A model generated the notes under the pieces. The model was given only the letters and a program-made list of their open reading frames with translations. It was not told the origin of the DNA and ran no database searches. From contig NZ_CP109007.1 of NCBI RefSeq assembly GCF_036226665.1, positions 5,124,501-5,188,500 on the forward strand: a stretch of DNA of 64,000 nt, given 5' to 3'. Origin of the DNA: Streptomyces sp. NBC_00691 (lineage in GTDB: Bacteria > Actinomycetota > Actinomycetes > Streptomycetales > Streptomycetaceae). A program made the translations under genes and the position numbers. Of this stretch, positions 8,518 through 16,312 are shown piece after piece (position 1 is the first letter of the stretch; each line of letters begins with the position of its first letter).

Positions 8518-9090
8518 ATGAATGTTCGGTACGCACGAAAGGGGCTGGCCTCCCTCGCGGTCGCGTCGGTGGCACTCCTCGCAGTCGGCTGCGGGGCTGA
8601 GGAGAAGCCGCAGGCGAACAAGCCGGTCGCAACCACCGCTTCGTCGCAGAAGACCCCAGCCGGCCAGGCTCAGCCGAGCGCTGAGGATGCGGCAGAACCA
8701 ATCGCTGTACTCAAGGGGCGCAAGGGCCTGCAAATGGAGCTCACTTCGGTGGAGCGTGACGCTGGCGGTTTCCTCACGGTCAAAGGTCGGCTGACCAACG
8801 CCGGGGAATCCGGAAGCGCAGTCCCCGCGCAGGTGAGCGGTGACGAGACAGAGGTCGTGAAGCACGGCACCTCGCTGGGCGGCGCCACTCTTGTCGATGC
8901 TGTCGGAAAGAAGAGGTACTACGTGCTGCGGGACACGGACGGGCGGCCGCTGACCACCTCAGGCCTCGCCATCGTGCCGGCAGGGGACTCGATCGAGGTC
9001 TTCATGCAGTTCCCCGCACCCCCCGCCTCCGCCACCGACGTCTCGTTCCAACTCCCCACCTTCGAACCCGCCACCCTCAAACTCTCCTGA
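8518..9090 (+). CDS. Lipoprotein of the pilus locus, function unknown
   Basis: This 190-residue protein begins with a lipoprotein signal: basic start, hydrophobic core, and lipobox 'LLAVGCG', giving the lipidated Cys near residue 25. The mature part starts with a Thr/Ala/Lys-rich linker and continues into a beta-rich domain ('MELTSVERDAGGFLTVKGRLTNAG') resembling small Ig-like or DUF4352-type modules; I do not assign a family. It is 14 bases after the TadG-like gene and 9 bases before the OmpA-type gene, so probably co-transcribed. It presumably sits on the outer face of the membrane. Confidence 0.75.
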   Translation: MNVRYARKGLASLAVASVALLAVGCGAEEKPQANKPVATTASSQKTPAGQAQPSAEDAAEPIAVLKGRKGLQMELTSVERDAGGFLTVKGRLTNAGESGSAVPAQVSGDETEVVKHGTSLGGATLVDAVGKKRYYVLRDTDGRPLTTSGLAIVPAGDSIEVFMQFPAPPASATDVSFQLPTFEPATLKLS

Positions 9091-9099
9091 GGCGACGCC

Positions 9100-9723
9100 A
9101 TGACGACGACATCCCGCCGCCTCGCCGTGCTCCTGGTCGCCTCTGTCGCTCTGGGGCCTCTCGTCGTGCCCGTCGCGTACGCCGACGATCCCCCCGGGTC
9201 CGCCGCCAGTGCCTCCGCGCCGCCGGTCATCGACTCCGAGTCCCCGGGGCTCATGCTTCCCGACGGGGCCACCCTCGCCGCCGCCAAGGTGCTCGACATC
9301 AAGCAGATCGTCGAGGACGAGGGCGGTGAGCAGCGCCGTCAGGACACCAACGTGGACGTGACGTTCGCGCTGCAGGCCGAGGTCCTGTTCCCCAAGAACA
9401 GTGCCAAGCTCGGGGCCCCCGCCCACGCCCGTATCGCCGCCATCGCCGCCGAGATCAACAAGCTCGGTTCCGGTCGTGTCCGCGTCTTCGGGTTCACCGA
9501 CAACCTGGGGACGTACGAGCACGGTCTGAAGCTGTCGAAGGAGCGCGCCGTCGCCGTGCAGCAGGTCCTGGCACGGAGCCTCGACCCGGGCACGACCTTC
9601 GACATCCGGGGCTACAGCGAGGACTACCCGATCGCCGACAACGGCTCCGAGGAGGGCCGCAAGAAGAACCGTCGCGTCGAGATCTCCTTCCCGCGCACCA
9701 CACCGCCCCCCGCCACGCCCTGA
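9100..9723 (+). CDS. Secreted OmpA-family peptidoglycan-binding protein
   Basis: This 207-residue protein has a Sec signal peptide (cleavage likely after 'PVAYADD' onset, about residue 28) and a C-terminal OmpA-like domain (about residues 85-200). The motif 'RVFGFTDNLGTYEHGLKLS' with 'KERAVAVQQVL' matches the peptidoglycan-binding core, with conserved Asp and Arg. In a monoderm it should bind cell-wall peptidoglycan rather than span an outer membrane. As the last gene of the pilus run, it may anchor the pilus machine in the wall. It is followed by a hairpin terminator. Confidence 0.85.
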   Translation: MTTTSRRLAVLLVASVALGPLVVPVAYADDPPGSAASASAPPVIDSESPGLMLPDGATLAAAKVLDIKQIVEDEGGEQRRQDTNVDVTFALQAEVLFPKNSAKLGAPAHARIAAIAAEINKLGSGRVRVFGFTDNLGTYEHGLKLSKERAVAVQQVLARSLDPGTTFDIRGYSEDYPIADNGSEEGRKKNRRVEISFPRTTPPPATP

Positions 9724-9731
9724 CGCCGCGA

Positions 9732-9752
9732 CGCCCGGGCCGTGCCCGGGCG
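9732..9752 (+). terminator. Hairpin terminator after the pilus locus
   Basis: A perfect 9-base-pair stem (CGCCCGGGC / GCCCGGGCG) with a 3-base loop lies 8 bases after the ompA-like stop, between convergent genes. There is no T run, as is common for high-GC actinomycete terminators. Confidence 0.55.
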
Positions 9753-9813
9753 CCCCGGCCGTCCCTCCTGCGACGGCGGTCCGCGAGGCGACGGCGGTCC
9801 GACGGTCCTCACG

Positions 9814-10734
9814 TCAGAGCGCCAGCGCCGCCCTGATCGTGGCCGTCATCCGGTCCGGATGCCGGAAGACCTCGCCCGCCGTGAACCGCAGCACCCGGCG
9901 GATCTCCGGGCAGGACTGCAGCGCGTTGTACCGGGCCACGTCCCGCTCGTGGGCCCGGCGGGTGCCGTGGAAGGCGTACCCCTCGACCTCCACCGCCAGG
10001 CCCTGCGCGCGGAACAGGAAGTCGGGGCGCAGCAGCGGTCCCACCGCCGTCCGCAGGCTCGGCTGGGACTCCGGGAACAGGCCCGCGTCCCCCATCCGCA
10101 GCCTCGCCACCGTCTCGGCCGGCGAGCCCGACGCCGGCTCGGCGAGCCGCAGCCAGGAGCGGGCCCGGGGTGCTCCCCGCCGGGGCGCCGAGAGTTCTGC
10201 GGTGAGCTCCTCGTACCCGACGAGTGCCTCGCGCCGTACCCCCTCGACCGCGCGGTGCGCGAGCGCCGAGTCGGCGACCACCACGGCCTCCTCCCGGCTG
10301 CCGGCCGTCCGTATCAGGTCGCCGACCGTCCGCGCCGGGGTCGTCGTCCGCAGGCCCCGTCGTATCGACCCGTCGCCGGCCGTCAGGAACCTCGTGCCGT
10401 GGACGCGTACCCCCGCCCCCTCGCCGGCCGTCGAGCGGGACGACGCGGTGAACTCCAGCCGGTCCGCGCGGTCCTGCGCCCCGAGCCGCTCGATGCGGTG
10501 GAGCCGCGCGGCCGTCCCGTGGCTGCACACCCACTCCGGGCGCAGGAGCTGGAGCGCCGTGGCCCGCACCCGCCAGTCCACCTCCTTCCCCGGGGCCGCC
10601 CACGCGCCCCGGCAGATCCGCTGCCAGCCGTCGCGGCGCAGACGGCCGGTCAGGCGGCCCGGCGGCCAGCCCGCCGCGACCGCCCAGACCGTCAGGAGGA
10701 CCCCGCCCCTGGCGAGGATCGCCAACTCGTACAT
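9814..10734 (-). CDS. AbiEi-like / DUF559 (Vsr-like) endonuclease-fold protein
   Basis: This 306-residue protein (from ATG 10734; an in-frame GTG at 10770 would add 12 residues) has an N-terminal winged-helix region resembling the AbiEi antitoxin head ('LARGGVLLTVWAVAAGWPPGRLTGRLRR'-type) and a C-terminal DUF559/Vsr-like nuclease fold with 'RPDFLFRAQGLAVEVEGYAFHG', which carries the D...E-x-E-like pattern of PD-(D/E)XK folds. No partner toxin is adjacent. Such proteins are common and uncharacterised in actinomycetes. It is divergent from the next gene. Confidence 0.7.
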   Translation of the reverse strand: MYELAILARGGVLLTVWAVAAGWPPGRLTGRLRRDGWQRICRGAWAAPGKEVDWRVRATALQLLRPEWVCSHGTAARLHRIERLGAQDRADRLEFTASSRSTAGEGAGVRVHGTRFLTAGDGSIRRGLRTTTPARTVGDLIRTAGSREEAVVVADSALAHRAVEGVRREALVGYEELTAELSAPRRGAPRARSWLRLAEPASGSPAETVARLRMGDAGLFPESQPSLRTAVGPLLRPDFLFRAQGLAVEVEGYAFHGTRRAHERDVARYNALQSCPEIRRVLRFTAGEVFRHPDRMTATIRAALAL

Positions 10735-10856
10735 ACGCCCAACGATCCACGGAAGAGGGACACTTCGCACCCCCTGTGGAAAACCTGCCGAAAGCCGTCG
10801 TCAGGAAAGCGCAAAGGTGGCGGGACAAGCTTGTCGGGCAGGAGCATTCTGGACAG

Positions 10857-11312
10857 ATGACGACGACGGGCGAAACTCCGGGAAGAGCCCCGAGTGCGCA
10901 CAGCGCTCACGGCACTCAGCGGGCTCACGGTGCTCAGCGGGCTCACAGCGGGCAGAGCGCGCAGGGTGTGCAGTTGGTCAGCGACCTCGTCACCCGGATC
11001 CCGGAGTTCCGGGACGTGTACGAGAACCACGTCTTCCATCAGGGCGATGTGCAGCCGCACGTGTTCTTCTGGGACGTCGTCCAGGACACCGTCCGCTCCT
11101 TCCTCGGCGAGTCCCCGTGCGCGGCCGACTGGCGCCGCACCCTCGCCTTCCTGGAGGAGCAGAGCTGTCGTGGTGTCCTCGGCGTCGACGAGGTGATCGT
11201 CACCTCCTTCCTCGGCGACCTGCCCTCCCCGCACGAGCCGGGGCACGCCATCGTCCGGCAGCTCGGTCCCGTGATGGCCGCGAGGTTCGTCCGCATAAGG
11301 CCGCTGGGCTGA
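10857..11312 (+). CDS. Conserved hypothetical protein with Ala/His/Gln-rich head
   Basis: From the ATG at 10857 (GGACAG just upstream) this is 151 residues; an in-frame GTG at 10776 would give 178. The first 40 residues are low-complexity Ala/His/Gly/Gln, coded by near-repeats of a GCTCAGCGGGCTCAC-like unit. The remaining 110 residues form a compact domain ('VSDLVTRIPEFRDVYENHVF', 'FFWDVVQDTVRSFL', 'VDEVIVTSFLGDLP') found in actinomycete hypothetical proteins. No catalytic motif is seen. Confidence 0.7.
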   Translation: MTTTGETPGRAPSAHSAHGTQRAHGAQRAHSGQSAQGVQLVSDLVTRIPEFRDVYENHVFHQGDVQPHVFFWDVVQDTVRSFLGESPCAADWRRTLAFLEEQSCRGVLGVDEVIVTSFLGDLPSPHEPGHAIVRQLGPVMAARFVRIRPLG

Positions 11313-11343
11313 GCCACGGCGCCCCGTCGGGATAATCGGGCGC

Positions 11344-12498
11344 ATGTCCCCGCCGTCCCCGCCCGTACTCGCCCGTCGCACCCGCGCCACGCGTGCCGTT
11401 CATCCCCTCCGCCCCCTCGACCCCGCCGTTCTCGCCGTCGGCGGGTACGCCGTGACCCGGCTCATCGGCCTCGCGGTCCTCGCGATCGCCTCCGCCGTCA
11501 CCGGGGAGGACGGGCTGCACCGGCTCAAGGGCCGCTGGGACTCCGTCTGGTACGTGCGGATCGCCGAGAACGGCTACGGCTACCAGGCCACCCTGCCGAA
11601 CGGCGACGTCCACCCCGACCTGGCGTTCTTCCCGCTCCTCCCGGCCCTTGAGCGCGGCCTCTCCGCCGTCCTCCCGCTGGACGCGGCCACCGCCGGTCTG
11701 CTCGTCTCCTGGACCGCCGGGCTCGCCGCCGCCTGGGGCATGTACCGCTGCGGCGCCCATGCCTTCGGGACCCGTGCCGGCATCCTGCTCGCCGTCCTCT
11801 GGGGCGTGTACCCGACGGCCTTCGTCCAGTCGATGGCGTACACGGAGACGCTGTTCACCGCCTTCGCCGCCTGGTCGCTCTACGCGGTCCTGCGCGGGCG
11901 CTGGATCCTGGCCGGCGCCCTGTGCGTGGCCGCCGGGCTCACCCGGCCGACGGCGGTCGCCCTGATCGCCGCCCTCGGGATCACCGCCCTCGTCACGCTC
12001 GTACGGGAACGACGGCTGCCCCTGCGCACGGTGGCCGGGGTCCTGATCGCGCCGCTCGGCTGGCTCGCCCACATCGCGTACGTCGGTGTCCGCCGGGGCA
12101 GTGCGACCGCGTACTTCGACGTCCAGGCCGCCTGGGGCAACTCCATCGACGGCGGGGTCGCCCTCGCCCGCTTCATCGCCGGACTGCCGTGGCCCGCCGC
12201 CCTCGGCCTCTGCGCGGCGCTCGCGCTGCTCGGATGGCTGGTCGCCCTCTGCGTACGGCAGCGGCAGCCCCTGCCCCTGCTCGTCCTCACGATCGGCGTC
12301 GTGTTCGTCTCGCTCGTCGGCGCCGCGTACTTCGGCTCCCGGCCGCGGCTGATGATGCCCGCGTTCGGGCTGCTGCTTCCGCCCGCCGTGGCCCTCGCGC
12401 GGCTCCGGGTCCGGACCGCCGTGCCGGTCCTCGCCGGGCTCGCGCTCGCCTCCGCCGTGTACGGGGCCCTCACTCTGCTGGGCCCGGGCCCGCCGTGA
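11344..12498 (+). CDS. GT-C-type polytopic glycosyltransferase, PIG-V-like mannosyltransferase
   Basis: This 384-residue protein has about ten hydrophobic helices. In the first extracytoplasmic loop (about residues 60-80) it has 'RWDSVWYVRIAENGY', the acidic WD-x-x-WY loop motif typical of GT-C glycosyltransferases of the PIG-V/COG5542 group, which use polyprenyl-phosphate sugars. 'FFPLLPALER' and 'GLTRPTAV' are also family-like. A role in cell-surface glycan or protein mannosylation is inferred. Its last 29 bases overlap the convergent DUF192 gene. Confidence 0.8.
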   Translation: MSPPSPPVLARRTRATRAVHPLRPLDPAVLAVGGYAVTRLIGLAVLAIASAVTGEDGLHRLKGRWDSVWYVRIAENGYGYQATLPNGDVHPDLAFFPLLPALERGLSAVLPLDAATAGLLVSWTAGLAAAWGMYRCGAHAFGTRAGILLAVLWGVYPTAFVQSMAYTETLFTAFAAWSLYAVLRGRWILAGALCVAAGLTRPTAVALIAALGITALVTLVRERRLPLRTVAGVLIAPLGWLAHIAYVGVRRGSATAYFDVQAAWGNSIDGGVALARFIAGLPWPAALGLCAALALLGWLVALCVRQRQPLPLLVLTIGVVFVSLVGAAYFGSRPRLMMPAFGLLLPPAVALARLRVRTAVPVLAGLALASAVYGALTLLGPGPP

Positions 12499-12877
12499 GG
12501 TCCCCGGCCGGGGACCCGTGCCCGGAATCCGTCTCCACGCGCACGCGTACCCCCGGCCGCAGCCCCCAGCACGCCATCGCGCCCGCCTCCGCCTCCAGGA
12601 CGTGCCGGCCGCGCGGCCGGATCATGCCGAGCCGTCCGGGCCGCATCGTGACGACGGAGCGGACCGTGAACGACCGGTCCAGATAGGCGACGTCGATCGC
12701 GAACCGCATCCCGAAGGTGTGCACGCTGTTCGTCCGGACGATGAGCATCGCCCCCGCGACGCCGTCCCGCCCGAGCAGTCCCCGTCGGCGCGCGCGGTAC
12801 GAGGCCGCGACCTCCAGCGGCACCTCCCGGACCGTGTCCGTCGCCAGTGTCCCCGTCCCGTCCGCCCATTTCCCCAT
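12470..12877 (-). CDS. DUF192-family protein
   Basis: The 135-residue sequence matches DUF192: 'RRRGLLGRD', 'MLIVRTNSVHTFGMRFAIDVAYLD' and 'VLEAEAGAMACWGLRPG', the family core with a His and Gly-Met-Arg-Phe segment. Many homologues carry export signals; none is clear here. Function is unknown. It overlaps the 3' end of the convergent glycosyltransferase gene and its start lies 41 bases from the divergent prepilin peptidase gene. Confidence 0.82.
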   Translation of the reverse strand: MGKWADGTGTLATDTVREVPLEVAASYRARRRGLLGRDGVAGAMLIVRTNSVHTFGMRFAIDVAYLDRSFTVRSVVTMRPGRLGMIRPRGRHVLEAEAGAMACWGLRPGVRVRVETDSGHGSPAGDLTAGPGPAE

Positions 12878-12918
12878 GTGCCAGACCGTAGCGGCCCGCC
12901 GAGCCTAGGGTCGGCCCC

Positions 12919-13656
12919 GTGTACGTCACGACGATCACCCTCGCCGCCCTCTGGGGCGCCGCCGTCGGGCTGCTCGTGCCGCGCGCCGCGTACCGGCTCT
13001 CCGTGGCATCCGAGGAGCCGTGGCGGGACCGCTGCCCCGCCGGGCACGTCCTCGCCGGGCCCGGGCGCGGCTGGCTCGGCGGGCCCGGCCGGCAGGAGTG
13101 CGCGGCCCCCGCCGGGCGGCTCGCGGCGCCCCTGCTCACCGCGCTCGTGTGCGCCGTGCTCGCCGCCGCCACCGGCGGGCCCCGGCCCGAGCTCGCGGTC
13201 TGGCTGCTCGGCGCGCCCTTCGCCGTTCTCCTCGCCAGTGTCGACGCGCGCGTGCACCGGCTTCCGGACGCTGTCACCCTGCCGCTCGCCGTCGCGGTCC
13301 CGCTGCTCCTCGGCGTCGCCGAGCTGCTTCCGTACGACGCGGGCTCCTGGCTCCACGCGCTGCTCGGCGCGCTCGCACTCGGCGGGGCCTATCTGGTGCT
13401 CCATCTGATCAACCCGGGCCAGCTCGGGCAGGGCGACGTCAAGCTGGCGCTGCCGCTCGGCGCCGCCCTCGGCTGGTACGGCTGGGGCGTGCTCTTCACC
13501 GGGGCGTTCGCGGGGTTCCTGTTCGGCGCGGTGTACGGACTCGGCCTCATGCTCCTGGGCCGGGCCGACCGCACCTCGGCGATCCCCTTCGGCCCCTTCA
13601 TGCTCGGCGGCGGGCTGTTGGGGCTGCTCCTCGGCGCGTTCACCGCGCTTCCGTGA
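12919..13656 (+). CDS. A24 family prepilin peptidase
   Basis: This 245-residue polytopic protein has the A24 catalytic pair: Asp109 in 'SVDARVHRLPD' and Asp173 in 'GQGDVKLALPLG', each at the edge of a membrane helix. The N-terminal region has a cysteine-containing insert (C39, C61) in place of the full cysteine-rich domain of PilD. It is the obvious processing enzyme for Flp and the TadE/TadG-like proteins encoded 4-9 kb upstream, cleaving after Gly before the exported helix. It starts with GTG at 12919. Confidence 0.9.
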   Translation: MYVTTITLAALWGAAVGLLVPRAAYRLSVASEEPWRDRCPAGHVLAGPGRGWLGGPGRQECAAPAGRLAAPLLTALVCAVLAAATGGPRPELAVWLLGAPFAVLLASVDARVHRLPDAVTLPLAVAVPLLLGVAELLPYDAGSWLHALLGALALGGAYLVLHLINPGQLGQGDVKLALPLGAALGWYGWGVLFTGAFAGFLFGAVYGLGLMLLGRADRTSAIPFGPFMLGGGLLGLLLGAFTALP

Positions 13657-13999
13657 CGTCGGTACCCGCCGGGTCACCGACTGGTCGCCCGCGGTGACGG
13701 CACCGGTTCGGTCCATCGAGGCGTCCGGGGTCTGACCTGCCGGAAAACCGTCCGGGGCGGCTGCCCCGTCAATGCGACGCCCGGCCCGGGTGGTCCCTCT
13801 TCGGAGGGACGGAAGTCCGCCGCCGCGCCGGGGCGCAAACCCGCCACGGCCCGCTACACCCCTTGTCCCGCCTGGGATCCGGCGAATTCGCCGAGGTTCG
13901 GTCGGCGTACCTGGCGCGCATCACGACTATCGAAGGGTTATGGTGGAAACCCCCCCTCGGGCCGGTCCGTATCCCCCCCCACGGACCGGCCCGTTTTTT
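13657..13999 (+). ncRNA. Candidate structured non-coding RNA ending in a strong terminator
   Basis: No gene fits this stretch of about 340 bases, yet it holds a UUCG-loop hairpin (GTCCCTC-TTCG-GAGGGAC, 13793-13810), a GGCGAATTCGCC palindrome near 13882 and a textbook intrinsic terminator at 13959-13999 with a T run, rare in this genome. The terminator lies about 300 bases beyond the prepilin peptidase stop, so it may end a small RNA or a long 3' UTR. The product is unknown. Confidence 0.35.
13959..13999 (+). terminator. Rho-independent terminator with T run
   Basis: A perfect 12-base-pair stem (GGGCCGGTCCGT / ACGGACCGGCCC) with a loop rich in C is followed by GTTTTTTC. It is the only hairpin in the window closely matching the classical intrinsic terminator. 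It points in plus direction, towards the end of the convergent aldo/keto reductase gene. Confidence 0.85.
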
Positions 14000-14067
14000 C
14001 TTTCCCGGATCCCGCCAGGGCCCGCCCCGGATCCCCACAGGGCCTGCCCCCGGTCACTCCGGAGGCG

Positions 14068-15105
14068 TCAGCCCCGGCCGGCCCAGATGTTCGTGCCCTC
14101 GGTGTCCACGGCGAACGAGTCGATCTCCACCAGCTCGTCGGAGGTCAGCGGCGCGGCCGCGAGAGCCGCCACGTTCTCCTCCAGCTGGGCGACGCTGGAC
14201 GCGCCGATCAGCGCCGAGGTCATCCGCTCGTCGCGCAGCACCCACGACAGCGCCAGCTGCGCCAGCGACTGCCCGCGCCGGCCGGCGATGTCCGCGAGGC
14301 CGCGCAGCCGCCGCAGCACCTCGTCGGAGAGCAGGTTCGGGTCGAGGGACTTGCCCTGGGTGGCCCGCGAGCCCTCCGGGATGCCCTTCAGGTACTTGTT
14401 GGTGAGCAGCCCCTGCGCCAGCGGCACGAAGGAGATGCAGCCCATGCCGGCCGCCTCCAGCGTGTCGAGGAGGCCGTCCTCCTCGGTCCAGCGGTTGATC
14501 ATCGAGTACGAGGGCTGGTGGATGAGGGCCGGGACGCCCATCTCACGCAGGATCCGCGCGGCCTCGGCGGTCTGCTCGCTGTTGTACGAGGAGACACCCA
14601 CGTACAGCGCCTTGCCCTGCTGGACGGCGGAGGCCAGGGCCCCCATCGTCTCCTCCAGCGGGGTGTTCGGGTCGAAGCGGTGCGAGTAGAAGATGTCGAC
14701 GTGGTCGAGGCCCATCCGGTTCAGGGAGGCGTCGAGCGAGGACAGCAGGTACTTGCGGGAGCCCCACTCGCCGTACGGGCCGGGGTGCATCTCGTACCCG
14801 GCCTTGGTGGAGATGATCAGCTCGTCGCGGTAGGGCGCGAAGTCCTGGGCGAAGAGCTTGCCGAAGTTCAGCTCGGCCGAGCCGGGCGGCGGCCCGTAGT
14901 TGTTCGCCAGGTCGAAGTGGGTGACGCCGAGGTCGAAGGCGCGGCGCAGGATCGCGCGCTGCGTGTCGAGGGCGCGGTCGTCGCCGAAGTTGTGCCAGAG
15001 GCCGAGGGAGATCGCCGGGAGTTTGAGGCCGCTGCGGCCCGAGCGGCGGTACTCCATGGAGTCGTAGCGGTCCGCGGAGGCGCGGTACAGGGGGGAATCA
15101 GTCAC
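14068..15105 (-). CDS. mgrA: L-glyceraldehyde 3-phosphate reductase-type aldo/keto reductase
   Basis: This 345-residue protein (GTG at 15105) closely follows the YghZ/AKR14 pattern: 'YRRSGRSGLKLPAISLGLWHNFG', the 'HFDLANNYGPPPGSAE' segment with the catalytic Asp and Tyr, 'STKAGYEMHPGPYG' with the catalytic Lys, 'DIFYSHRFDPNTPLEETM', and 'VLIGASS'-type NADPH binding at the C-terminus ('SALIGASSVAQLEENV'). Homologues reduce L-glyceraldehyde 3-phosphate and methylglyoxal with NADPH. A longer frame to 15270 reaches into the divergent promoter region and is rejected. Confidence 0.88.
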   Translation of the reverse strand: MTDSPLYRASADRYDSMEYRRSGRSGLKLPAISLGLWHNFGDDRALDTQRAILRRAFDLGVTHFDLANNYGPPPGSAELNFGKLFAQDFAPYRDELIISTKAGYEMHPGPYGEWGSRKYLLSSLDASLNRMGLDHVDIFYSHRFDPNTPLEETMGALASAVQQGKALYVGVSSYNSEQTAEAARILREMGVPALIHQPSYSMINRWTEEDGLLDTLEAAGMGCISFVPLAQGLLTNKYLKGIPEGSRATQGKSLDPNLLSDEVLRRLRGLADIAGRRGQSLAQLALSWVLRDERMTSALIGASSVAQLEENVAALAAAPLTSDELVEIDSFAVDTEGTNIWAGRG

Positions 15106-15233
15106 GTATCTCTGCTTATCACGGACTTGTGACAGTCCCGGGCTGGGTCCCTGTCGCCCGTCCGCAGTAGTGTGGCCGCTTGCGGACCGCCGCGGCACGG
15201 CGGGCCTGCCGCTGCATGGAGAGGTAAAGAACA

Positions 15234-15995
15234 GTGAACCTGCGCGACCTGGTGTACGGGCTCTACGCACGCCGGGTGGAAGGCCGCCTCGACCATGACC
15301 AGGTGCCCAAGCACATCGGGGTCATCCTCGACGGGAACCGCCGCTGGGCCAAGGCCTCCGGCGGGACGCCCGAGCAGGGCCACAAGGCGGGCGCGGACAA
15401 GATCCAGGAGCTGCTCGGCTGGTGCGCCGAGACCGACGTCGAGGTCGTCACGCTCTGGATGCTCTCCACGGACAACCTGAACCGGCCCGAGGAGCAGCTC
15501 GTCCCGCTGCTCGGCATCATCGAGAACGCCGTACGGGCGCTCGCCGCCGACGGCCGCTGGCGCGTCCACCACGTCGGCACGATGGACCTGCTGCCCGCCC
15601 GTACGCAGTCGGTGCTCAAGGAGGCCGAGCAGACCACCCACGACAACACGGGGATACTCGTGAACGTGGCCGTGGGCTACGGCGGCCGGCAGGAGATCGC
15701 CGACGCGGTCCGCTCGCTGCTCCTGGAGCACGCGGAGCGCGGCACGAGCTTCGAGGAGCTCGCCGAGATCGTCGACGTCGAGCACATCTCGGAGCACCTC
15801 TACACGCGCGGTCAGCCCGACCCGGACCTGGTGATCCGCACCAGCGGCGAGCAGCGGCTGTCCGGATTCATGCTGTGGCAGAGCGCCCATTCCGAGTACT
15901 ACTTCTGTGAAGTGCACTGGCCGGCCTTCCGCAAGGTCGACTTCCTGCGGGCGCTGCGCGACTACGCCGCCCGGCACCGGCGCTACGGAACCTGA
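15234..15995 (+). CDS. uppS: Isoprenyl transferase (cis-prenyl diphosphate synthase)
   Basis: The 253 residues match the UppS/cis-prenyltransferase family: 'VPKHIGVILDGNRRWAK' with catalytic Asp33, 'LWMLSTDNLNRP', 'LVNVAVGYGGRQEIADAV', and 'DPDLVIRTSGEQRLSGFMLWQ' with 'SEYYF' near the C-terminus. It condenses isopentenyl diphosphate onto an allylic diphosphate in cis. Actinomycetes have several copies, including short- and long-chain enzymes, so the chain length cannot be read from sequence; an undecaprenyl carrier role is possible. The GTG at 15234 is preceded by GGAGAGG. Confidence 0.88.
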   Translation: MNLRDLVYGLYARRVEGRLDHDQVPKHIGVILDGNRRWAKASGGTPEQGHKAGADKIQELLGWCAETDVEVVTLWMLSTDNLNRPEEQLVPLLGIIENAVRALAADGRWRVHHVGTMDLLPARTQSVLKEAEQTTHDNTGILVNVAVGYGGRQEIADAVRSLLLEHAERGTSFEELAEIVDVEHISEHLYTRGQPDPDLVIRTSGEQRLSGFMLWQSAHSEYYFCEVHWPAFRKVDFLRALRDYAARHRRYGT

Positions 15996-16312
15996 TCACC
16001 GGCATCCCGGGCGCCCCCGGAACCCCCGGGGACGCGATCGGAACCGATCACCTCGTGTTCACGAACACGTCGTCATATGCCATGGCATGGCAGAGCCTGT
16101 TCGAGGGCATATCCCTGGTGAAGTGAGCGGCACGGAGACCGCCACCCGGGAGGCCCCTTGCACCAGGACGACCGTGCGGGACACGTACGGGAGAAGCGGA
16201 GGGCCGTGGTTCGGCCCATGCACGGCGGCCCGAACCCGGTCCCAATCCGCAGCGACACCGGTTCCGTCGCACCCCGACCTCACAGGGGTCTTCCGAGGGG
16301 GTCTGTCCATCC
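15996..16312 (+). promoter_or_regulatory. Gap before the PhoH gene with three successive palindromes
   Basis: This 317-base gap holds no gene. Three perfect inverted repeats fall within 53 bases: GATCGG-AA-CCGATC (16036-16049), GTGTTC-AC-GAACAC (16055-16068) and ATGCCATGGCAT (16077-16088). They lie 225-275 bases upstream of the PIN-PhoH start and 40 bases beyond the uppS stop. They could be operators, or the first could be a weak terminator. Confidence 0.45.

Noticed and set aside
16055..16068. LexA (SOS) box upstream of phoH
   Set aside because: The half-sites have the opposite order: GTTC...GAAC with a 2-base centre, whereas the actinomycete LexA box is GAAC-N4-GTTC.
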